Below are positions 53,966 through 59,599 of a stretch of DNA of 59,599 bases, piece after piece. The translations under genes and the position numbers were made by a program. The DNA is taken from NCBI GenBank assembly GCA_017405765.1, contig JAFQZS010000051.1, positions 1 to 59,599 of the forward strand, given 5' to 3'. Positions within the stretch are counted from its first letter, which is position 1. Each line of letters begins with the position of its first letter. The notes beneath the pieces were generated by a model, which worked only from the letters and a program-made list of their open reading frames with translations, did no database searches and had not been told where the DNA came from. The DNA comes from Clostridia bacterium (GTDB lineage: Bacteria; Bacillota; Clostridia; Oscillospirales; RGIG577).

Positions 53966-55900
53966 CTATTTGAACAGCTCTTTTATTCTGCCGCTTCTAT
54001 ACGCTGCTAAAAGCTCGGTAAGATCGTCTATCTGCGCCTGCAGCCTTACGCCGACGTCGGTGTCCGCTACGCGAAGTCTTCTCTTCGTCTTTATCTGTAT
54101 TACCTCGGTCGAGTAGATGTCGGCTTCGTTCTCTATCGCCTCCTGGCGCGACTTGAACGCCTCATGGGAAACAAGCCTTATGCTGTATGAATTGTATATG
54201 AGCGTATATCCGGCGATACCCGTTACCGACTGGTAAGCCTTTGACATGCCTCCGTCGATATCCATAAGGCGTCCTCCGGCCTTTATCGGGCTTTCGTCCT
54301 CTTTGACCTTTACGGGAACGTGACCGTTTATTATGTGCGTCGTCTCCTTAGACATTGAGAACTCCTCGCAGACCATATCGCATAGAGCGTCGCTGTCGCG
54401 CAGCTTGAAGTAGGTGTTGTTCTCTTCCTTGTGAAGCGCCTTATCCTTTGCTATGTAGCGCTCCAAAGTGGCCATTTTCTTTTTGCCGAAAAGCGGTGAT
54501 TTCGGGCCGTTCCAAAGATACCACATCATATCCATGCCCTGCTCTTTTTCGCGGCTGCCCTCGGGCGCGTAATATCCGCGTCTTACTATCTTCTCCATCT
54601 CTTCAAGCAGCGCCCTGCCTTTATACGGTACGCCGTCTATCTCCACAGACGCAAATGTACCGTCCTTATTGAGCGGGATACAGCCGTGGAACAGAAGGTT
54701 GCCGTTATACTTTATATACATACCGCCCTTTGCGAACATAAAGCGAATATGCTTCTGGAGCAGGCGGCTGTTCTTAAAGGAATTGCGGAGCTTTACGACT
54801 ATGTGCTCTTCATCGGGAGTAAGCTTGTAGGGGTCTTTCGGGTCTATCGTCGGAAAATCGCAGTCCAAAAGCTCGTATTCCTTGCCGTCTATACGTATTA
54901 CCTTTTTATCGTAGTCGATAAGATGAAGCTGCGCGCGGTCCTCCATCTCGTATTCGGGATGACGGCGTATCACTTCGGCCTCCAGCTTGAACTGTATCAC
55001 GGCCATAGCCTTCTGCATCATAGCGGCCATACCCGTAAGCTCAGACTCGGCGTTCTTCGGTATAAAGCGCGAAATGTCGGTATTTCCGTATTTGTCGAGC
55101 GCGAATTTTGCAAGCGGCAGTAGGTTTATGCCGTAGCCTTCCTCAAGGCAAGCCATATGGCTGTAACGCAGCGAGATGCGCAGTACGTTCGCGATGCAGG
55201 CGTCGTGTCCCGCCGCGGCGCCCATCCAGAGAATGTCATGATTTCCCCACGTTATGTCAACCGAATGGTGATTTATAAGCGCGTCCATGACCTTGTCGGG
55301 GCCGGGTCCTCTGTCGAATATATCGCCCAGCACGTGAAGATGATCCACCGCAAGGCGTTTGATAAGCTCGCACATGGCGTAAATGAAGGAATCGGCGCTG
55401 CCTATGTTTATTATAGTTGAAACGATATTTGCGTAATACTGCTCCTTATTGCCCAGGTCGTCCTGATAATTCAAAAGCTCGTCGATTATGTAGGCGAAGT
55501 CGGGCGGGAGCGCCTTACGCACCTTGGAACGAGTATATTTTGAAGAAACGACGCGCACGACCTCAATAAGGCGGTGAAGCGTTATCTTGTAGAACTCATT
55601 AAGATTATCCTGTTGCGTCTTTAATATCTCAAGCTTCTCCTCGGGATAATATATCAGAGCGGCAAGGCTTTTTTTCTCTCTTTCTGTGAGCTTGCCTTCG
55701 AACAGGTCGTCGATCTTTGCGCGGATAACGCCCGACGCATTATTCAGAATATGCGTGAAAGCGGCGTCCTCGCCGTGTATGTCGGACACGAAATGCTCCG
55801 TAGCCTTCGGAAGGTTCAAAATGGCGTTCAAATTGATTATCTCCGTTATCGCGCTTTGTATGTTCGGATACTTTTCCGCTAAAAGATTAAGATACTTCAT
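53966..55900 (-). CDS. fbp: Class III fructose-1,6-bisphosphatase
   Basis: 644 aa, the usual length for this Firmicute-specific gluconeogenic enzyme. Metallophosphatase motifs: VSDIHGEDAA, ILGDIFDRGPGPD-type (VLGDIFDRGPGPDK), WGNHDILWMG, and a C-terminal IINGHVPVKV. ATG 55900 begins MKYLNLLAEKYP as in the family. Confidence 0.96.
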   Translation of the reverse strand: MKYLNLLAEKYPNIQSAITEIINLNAILNLPKATEHFVSDIHGEDAAFTHILNNASGVIRAKIDDLFEGKLTEREKKSLAALIYYPEEKLEILKTQQDNLNEFYKITLHRLIEVVRVVSSKYTRSKVRKALPPDFAYIIDELLNYQDDLGNKEQYYANIVSTIINIGSADSFIYAMCELIKRLAVDHLHVLGDIFDRGPGPDKVMDALINHHSVDITWGNHDILWMGAAAGHDACIANVLRISLRYSHMACLEEGYGINLLPLAKFALDKYGNTDISRFIPKNAESELTGMAAMMQKAMAVIQFKLEAEVIRRHPEYEMEDRAQLHLIDYDKKVIRIDGKEYELLDCDFPTIDPKDPYKLTPDEEHIVVKLRNSFKNSRLLQKHIRFMFAKGGMYIKYNGNLLFHGCIPLNKDGTFASVEIDGVPYKGRALLEEMEKIVRRGYYAPEGSREKEQGMDMMWYLWNGPKSPLFGKKKMATLERYIAKDKALHKEENNTYFKLRDSDALCDMVCEEFSMSKETTHIINGHVPVKVKEDESPIKAGGRLMDIDGGMSKAYQSVTGIAGYTLIYNSYSIRLVSHEAFKSRQEAIENEADIYSTEVIQIKTKRRLRVADTDVGVRLQAQIDDLTELLAAYRSGRIKELFK

Positions 55901-56075
55901 ACGCTTTCACGTTCCTTTCCTATGAGAATTTAGCCGATTTATTCTAATCATATTATGATAATACTCTAAAAAACGCTCTTTTTCAAGACAAGCCTGCAAA
56001 ACATTATTTTTTATGGAAACCAACGCGCCTTGTGCGCAGATACAGAAAAAAATTAAATTTTTTCGTCTCTACTGC

Positions 56076-56104
56076 TTGACAAATCAAAGTATGTGTTGTA
56101 TTAT
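56076..56104 (+). promoter_or_regulatory. tRNA-Gln promoter
   Basis: TTGACA (56076-56081), 17-bp spacer, TATTAT (56099-56104), 13 bp before the tRNA. Confidence 0.85.
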
Positions 56105-56117
56105 GAGAAAGTCGTAA

Positions 56118-56191
56118 AGCGGGATTGTGTAATGGTAGCACGACAGACTCTGACTCTGTTTGTCTGGGTTCGAATCCTAGTCCCGCTGCCA
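56118..56191 (+). tRNA. tRNA-Gln (anticodon CUG)
   Basis: 74 nt with CCA encoded. Acceptor AGCGGGA pairs with TCCCGCT, followed by discriminator G and CCA. Anticodon loop CTCTGAC gives CUG at 56150-56152, reading CAG. T arm with GGTTCGAATCC. Promoter and terminator flank it, so it is a single-gene unit. No element is integrated in it. Confidence 0.95.
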
Positions 56192-56195
56192 AGTT

Positions 56196-56238
56196 AAAGC
56201 CCTTGAAAATGTGGATTTTCAAGGGCTTTCTTCTTTTA
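56196..56238 (+). terminator. Terminator after tRNA-Gln
   Basis: A 14-bp perfect stem AAAGCCCTTGAAAA/TTTTCAAGGGCTTT with a six-base loop, followed by CTTCTTTT. Confidence 0.92.
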
Positions 56239-56301
56239 ACTATAAAGATCGCAAAAATGAAACGTCTCAGTTTGACCCGCGTATCCCCCGCCGCTTCGCT
56301 A

Positions 56302-56336
56302 AAAAAGTTTCGTATATAAAAATGCGAAACTTTTTT
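56302..56336 (+). terminator. Hairpin with T-tract upstream of the vWA lipoprotein
   Basis: AAAAAGTTTCG/CGAAACTTTTTT stem with a TATATAAAAATG-type loop, T-rich exit. No gene lies between the tRNA terminator and this hairpin, so it may end a short transcript or be a backup terminator. Confidence 0.55.
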
Positions 56337-56386
56337 CATTTTACTTTCGTCTTTTAAGACAAACGCTTGTAAGGAGGGTCAAAGTA

Positions 56387-57652
56387 ATGAAATCAAGAAA
56401 AAAGATCTTAACGCTCATTTCTCTTATATTATCACTCGTTATGCTGTTTTCGCTTGCCGCCTGCTCCATTTGGGAAAAAGAAGCCGAGGATGACGGCGCA
56501 GATTACGCTGTCCGCGAAGAAGCCTCCGAAGCAGGCGGAGACTACTATCCCGCGTCTGCATCGCATACGACGGATACGGGCAGCGGGCCCTCTGACACTT
56601 CCGCACCTGCACCCGCCGACGCCATATACGTCGATCCGGGCGAGGCCTTCGTGCTTACCGCCGGAGAATGGAACGACAACGACAACTGGCCGTTTTTTAC
56701 GAATCTTGTAAATTCAGGTGCCATTTCCTTCCCTTCCTACGGCATAGACCCGCGCGGACGCATAAAAGTTACGCTCACCGATGATTCGGGCATACCTCTT
56801 GAGGGCGAAAGCGTCGTCATGTCAGATGACGGCGGCGTGCTGTGGACTGCCCTGACGAATAAGAACGGCGTTGCATACCTTTTCTATTATGACGGCGAAA
56901 CGCCCCGCACCGTGTCGGCAGGCGGAGCGTCGGCGGAAATATCATATGAAAGCATCCCGTCCGATGACGCTCAAAGCCCGTCTGTTATGCGTGCGTCAGA
57001 TGAGATAAGCCTTGTCGGCACGTCTTCTGCACAAAAGAAGACACACCTTCAGGTCATGTTCATCGTTGATACTACGGGCTCCATGAGCGACGAGCTTACG
57101 TATCTTCAGAAGGACTTTGCGTCTATCGCATCCGACACAGGAAGCGACAACATAACCTACAGCGTGAACTTCTACCGCGACGAAGAGGACGAATACGTGA
57201 CTAAGACGAACGGCTTTACCTCCGACGTCTCCGAAGTGTCGCGCCTGCTCATGGCCGAATACGCAGACGGAGGCGGCGACCTGCCCGAAGCCGTTGCACA
57301 GATTCTCGACGAAACGATAACGCATAATAACGACTGGAGCGACGAATCAAGAAAGCTTGCGTTCCTGATTTTCGACGCGCCTCCGCACTCGCAGTACGAC
57401 GCACTTATCGATGAAGCCGTTCGCTCCGCCTCCCAAAGAGGCATAATGATGATTCCCGTCGTCGCATCTAACGCTGACCGTGACACGGAGCTTTTCGGCC
57501 GTGCGCTCGCAATTTGCACTAACGGCGACTACGTCTTCCTTACCGACGATTCGGGCGTGGGCGAAAGCCACCTCGAGCCCATAATAGGCGATTACACGGT
57601 CGAGCTTCTTCACGATATTATCGTGCGTATCATAAACGAGAACAAGGTATGA
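56387..57652 (+). CDS. vWA-domain lipoprotein
   Basis: 421 aa. Lipoprotein signal with lipobox SLAAC (Cys26), a Gly/Ser/Pro-rich linker, then a predicted carbohydrate- or Ig-like domain (about 90-200) and a von Willebrand A domain from about 218. The MIDAS is FIVDTTGSMSDE. GGAGG precedes ATG. Probably displayed on the outer membrane face as an adhesin or binding scaffold. Neighbouring genes give no clear partner. Confidence 0.82.
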   Translation: MKSRKKILTLISLILSLVMLFSLAACSIWEKEAEDDGADYAVREEASEAGGDYYPASASHTTDTGSGPSDTSAPAPADAIYVDPGEAFVLTAGEWNDNDNWPFFTNLVNSGAISFPSYGIDPRGRIKVTLTDDSGIPLEGESVVMSDDGGVLWTALTNKNGVAYLFYYDGETPRTVSAGGASAEISYESIPSDDAQSPSVMRASDEISLVGTSSAQKKTHLQVMFIVDTTGSMSDELTYLQKDFASIASDTGSDNITYSVNFYRDEEDEYVTKTNGFTSDVSEVSRLLMAEYADGGGDLPEAVAQILDETITHNNDWSDESRKLAFLIFDAPPHSQYDALIDEAVRSASQRGIMMIPVVASNADRDTELFGRALAICTNGDYVFLTDDSGVGESHLEPIIGDYTVELLHDIIVRIINENKV

Positions 57653-57675
57653 TACAATAAAAAAGGGAGCGTAAC

Positions 57676-58353
57676 ATGAAAGGGATATTATACGGAATAG
57701 GCACAGGACCGGGCGACGGCGAGCTTATGACATTAAAGGCCGTGCGTCTTATAAAAGAAAGCGATATAATTGCAGTCGCCGCATCTTCAGCAGAGTCGTC
57801 AATATCATATAAAACGGCGCTCTCGGTCGTGCCCGAGATGAAGAATAAGCGCGTTCTTCTTTTGCGCGCCCCGATGACGGGCGACAGGGCGCGCATTATG
57901 AGCATACACACCGAAAACGCGCGCAGGATAGAGTCGCACCTTGACCGAGGCGAAAACGTGGCCTTTCTTACGCTGGGCGATCCGTCTATATACAGCACCT
58001 TCGGCTATATCCGCGACGCGCTCAAGGCCGACGGATACGAGACGCGCGCCGCAAGCGGCGTTGCGTCGTTTTCCGAGGCCGCCGCGCGTCTCGGGATCAC
58101 GCTTGCATCGTGGGACGAACCCGTATTTATAATACCGGCAGGACGCGCGTATAAGCTCTCCTTCGATAAAAAGGGCGCTTATGTGCTTATGAAGCCCCAA
58201 AAGAACATAGGCATAGTAAAAGCCGCTCTCAAAAAAAGCGGCCGAAGCGTTGCGGCCGTTATGAACTGCGGCATGGATGGCGAAACGATCTGGCTTGATA
58301 TCGACGATATCCCCGACGACGCGGGGTATTTTACGGTGATCATAGTGAAGTGA
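57676..58353 (+). CDS. cbiL: Precorrin-2/cobalt-factor II C20-methyltransferase
   Basis: 225 aa. SAM-dependent methyltransferase of cobalamin synthesis: N-terminal GILYGIGTGPGDGELMTLKA, then FLTLGDPSIYSTFGYI and the C-terminal AAVMNCGMDGETIW. It methylates C20 of the corrin ring. It stands alone with no other cob or cbi genes nearby, so the pathway must be elsewhere or incomplete. Which of cbiL/cobI depends on the cobalt route; anaerobes use cbiL. Confidence 0.9.
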   Translation: MKGILYGIGTGPGDGELMTLKAVRLIKESDIIAVAASSAESSISYKTALSVVPEMKNKRVLLLRAPMTGDRARIMSIHTENARRIESHLDRGENVAFLTLGDPSIYSTFGYIRDALKADGYETRAASGVASFSEAAARLGITLASWDEPVFIIPAGRAYKLSFDKKGAYVLMKPQKNIGIVKAALKKSGRSVAAVMNCGMDGETIWLDIDDIPDDAGYFTVIIVK

Positions 58354-58369
58354 GGAGCAAAAGATAATA

Positions 58370-58395
58370 CCCGCCGAAGCTTCTGCTTCGGCGGG
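58370..58395. other. GC-rich hairpin after cbiL
   Basis: Perfect 11-bp stem CCCGCCGAAGC/GCTTCGGCGGG with a TTCT loop and no T-tract. The remainder of the gap 58396-58656 is AT-rich and I see no gene in it. Confidence 0.6.
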
Positions 58396-58656
58396 GAGCA
58401 CGGATGGTGTTTGTCTTCTGAACCGATTAGCTTATATAAAGCCGTCCTCTCATCAAATTGAAATTGTTTTTATAATAACTAATTATTGCAATGTTAATTT
58501 ATTTCATGCATAATAATATATGATCAATATTGCCATTCAAGTATTGTCAAAAAGCTATGCGTAATAAATGAAGTGTGCCGAACCTTTTCTCGTAGCAGTA
58601 TTTTAGGAAAAATCGGAAGAAACTAAAAAACAATTGTTGAATAGAGGTCGTGCAAT

Positions 58657-59364
58657 ATGTTTAAACGAATATTATCCACTCTTTTGGCCGTTCTTTTTAG
58701 CTTTGCCCTATGCGCTTGCTCAGTTGAAATAAACATTAATTCCAAAGAGGATTCAGACTCGAAACAGGAAAGCACTCAAACTTCACCTGTTCAAACGGAA
58801 CATTCTTATGAAACTAAAAACGAATCAACAAGATCATCGGGAAGAATATCGCAAGAACGAGCTGATGCAATAATGGAAGCCGTACAAAAAGACGCTGATA
58901 ACCGTGCTGATATCTACTATAACCCTCAAGCGAAGCAGTACGCATATATAGCCGACCCTGATACAGCAAGCACCGTTCCTGTTAAAAATGGAGAATTCTT
59001 TATTGTCCCTTATTCTGAACGAATTGCGCCGTTAACAGTATCTGTGAAAGGTGAATACGCATATTATGTATATCTTAAAAGTTTATCCGCCTCAAAGAAT
59101 GACAATATGGCCTTTTATGTGTCTCCAAATTCAACGGTTGACGTTAAGGTACCTATTGGAACATATCAAATATACTATTGTTGCGGTGAAAAATGGTATG
59201 GATTGGCTTTGAAATTTGGAGAACAGACGCAGTACTATAAAGTCGAAGAAAACTTTTCCTTTTCTAAAGATACGAATAATGCTTACGGATATACATTAGA
59301 GCTTTTTGCACAGCCCAACGGCAACTTAGCAACTCAACCCATAAATGAATCAGATTTTCCTTGA
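58657..59364 (+). CDS. Lipoprotein of unknown function
   Basis: 235 aa. Lipobox ALCAC (Cys21), a Ser/Glu/Thr-rich linker to about 75, then a domain with VPVKNGEFFIVPYSERIAPL, YYVYLKSLSASKNDNMAFYV and YQIYYCCGEKWYGL. I do not recognise the domain. Base composition is much lower in GC than cbiL and the genes to the left, and the adjacent IS end suggests recent acquisition. Ribosome site GAGGTC is weak. Confidence 0.75.
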   Translation: MFKRILSTLLAVLFSFALCACSVEININSKEDSDSKQESTQTSPVQTEHSYETKNESTRSSGRISQERADAIMEAVQKDADNRADIYYNPQAKQYAYIADPDTASTVPVKNGEFFIVPYSERIAPLTVSVKGEYAYYVYLKSLSASKNDNMAFYVSPNSTVDVKVPIGTYQIYYCCGEKWYGLALKFGEQTQYYKVEENFSFSKDTNNAYGYTLELFAQPNGNLATQPINESDFP

Positions 59365-59463
59365 TAAACAATGGTATTTAATTAGTGCAGAGAGATATCT
59401 CACTCCGTTTGAAGAAACCAACGCAACTATTAAAAAAGGAAAGAAATAGTTTCACAAATGGAG

Positions 59464-59599
59464 GCCGTCCCGAAAATTGTGTAAACCTCCGATAAGGTGT
59501 AAAATAGAAGCACCATATTGGAGGTTTAATTATGAGCAGCAGAAGAAAACGCAGTTCCGAGGAACGAGCACGGAGGGAGAAAATTCGTGAATTGCTGCA
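59464..59599 (+). mobile_element. 5' end of an IS256-family insertion sequence (cut by the window)
   Basis: Terminal sequence GCCGTCCCGAAAATTGTGTA is followed by a GGTGTAAAA segment and, at 59532, a transposase start with GGAGG eight bases upstream. It is homologous to the reverse complement of the tandem repeats at 59-226. Only the left end is inside the window. Confidence 0.8.
59532..59599 (+). CDS. IS256-family transposase, N-terminal fragment (runs off the window)
   Basis: 22 complete codons are visible: MSSRRKRSSEERARREKI and then RELL, a basic N-terminus typical of IS256/mutator-type transposases. The catalytic DDE residues lie beyond the window end. Confidence 0.75.
   Translation, partial: MSSRRKRSSEERARREKIRELL

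Noticed and set aside
56118-56191. tRNA-Gln as the island's attachment site
   Set aside because: It is 32 kb from the island and no copy of its 3' end occurs near 9.5 or 24.0 kb. The Tn916-type integrase does not need a tRNA target.

Overview
This window looks like a chromosomal segment of a spore-forming, low-to-mid-GC Firmicute of class Clostridia. The evidence is a Trp T-box ahead of a trp operon, a SpoIVFA/SpoIVFB-like pair, class III fructose-bisphosphatase, CdaA/CdaR, TIGR03960 radical SAM plus DUF2344, DUF1540 and DUF3343 proteins, RbgA, and TTGACA-17-TATAAT promoters with strong GGAGG ribosome sites. The species cannot be named from the sequence.

Layout. (1) 1-230: two tandem 84-bp copies of an IS256-type element end. 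(2) 278-6003, minus strand: a highly repetitive LEA/apolipoprotein-like helical protein and a trp operon in the order trpB-A-D-C-F under a UGG-specifier T-box, with no trpE or trpG in the window. (3) 6018-9317: a YyaL-like thioredoxin-fold protein and a membrane-anchored NAGPA-type glycosidase. (4) About 9.5-24.0 kb: an inserted defence island with Tn916-type int and xis and paired Tn916-like GTAGTAA arm sites at both ends. It holds a ParB-like gene, about 0.85 kb of degenerate repeats, an oriT-like inverted repeat, an Xre regulator, a type I restriction-modification operon (hsdM, a RES-like gene, hsdS, hsdR) and a 986-aa SIR2 protein resembling the DSR2 class of anti-phage sirtuins. (5) 24.2-30.2 kb: a membrane protein, an amidohydrolase, CobB-type sirtuin, and clpX/clpP/tig. 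(6) 30.3-41.1 kb: mostly minus-strand housekeeping genes (metallophosphoesterase, thrC, dipeptidase, yraN, rnhB, rbgA, lepB, rplS, DUF2344/radical SAM, spoIVF pair), with a tiny DUF1540 gene on the plus strand. (7) 41.2-44.3 kb: folate operon folE-folP-folBK-tatD. (8) 44.3-55.9 kb, minus strand: RseC-like, FAD oxidoreductase, cdaR/cdaA, a cysteine desulfurase-like enzyme, a two-component system, HtrA, and class III FBPase. (9) 56.1-59.6 kb: tRNA-Gln(CUG), two lipoproteins, a C20-methyltransferase of cobalamin synthesis, and the start of an IS256-family element at the window edge.

The most unusual part is the type I RM operon. Its hsdS encodes three target-recognition domains, five tandem 12-bp ELTA (TAEL-type) spacer repeats, and a (AGAC)4AG tract exactly between the second and third domains. 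Losing or gaining one AGAC unit creates a stop within a few codons and leaves an ordinary two-domain HsdS of 418-419 residues. In the same operon hsdR carries one in-frame amber codon at a position I expect to be Trp, so the locus may now methylate without cutting. A gene with a possible Arg-Glu-Ser (RES) signature sits between hsdM and hsdS, and a probable NAD-consuming SIR2 protein follows hsdR. Together these suggest, as inference, a switchable methylation and defence locus with two possible NAD-targeting effectors.

A second gene, the OmpR-type response regulator at 51.5-52.2 kb, is also split by a single in-frame stop (TGA where Gly is expected).
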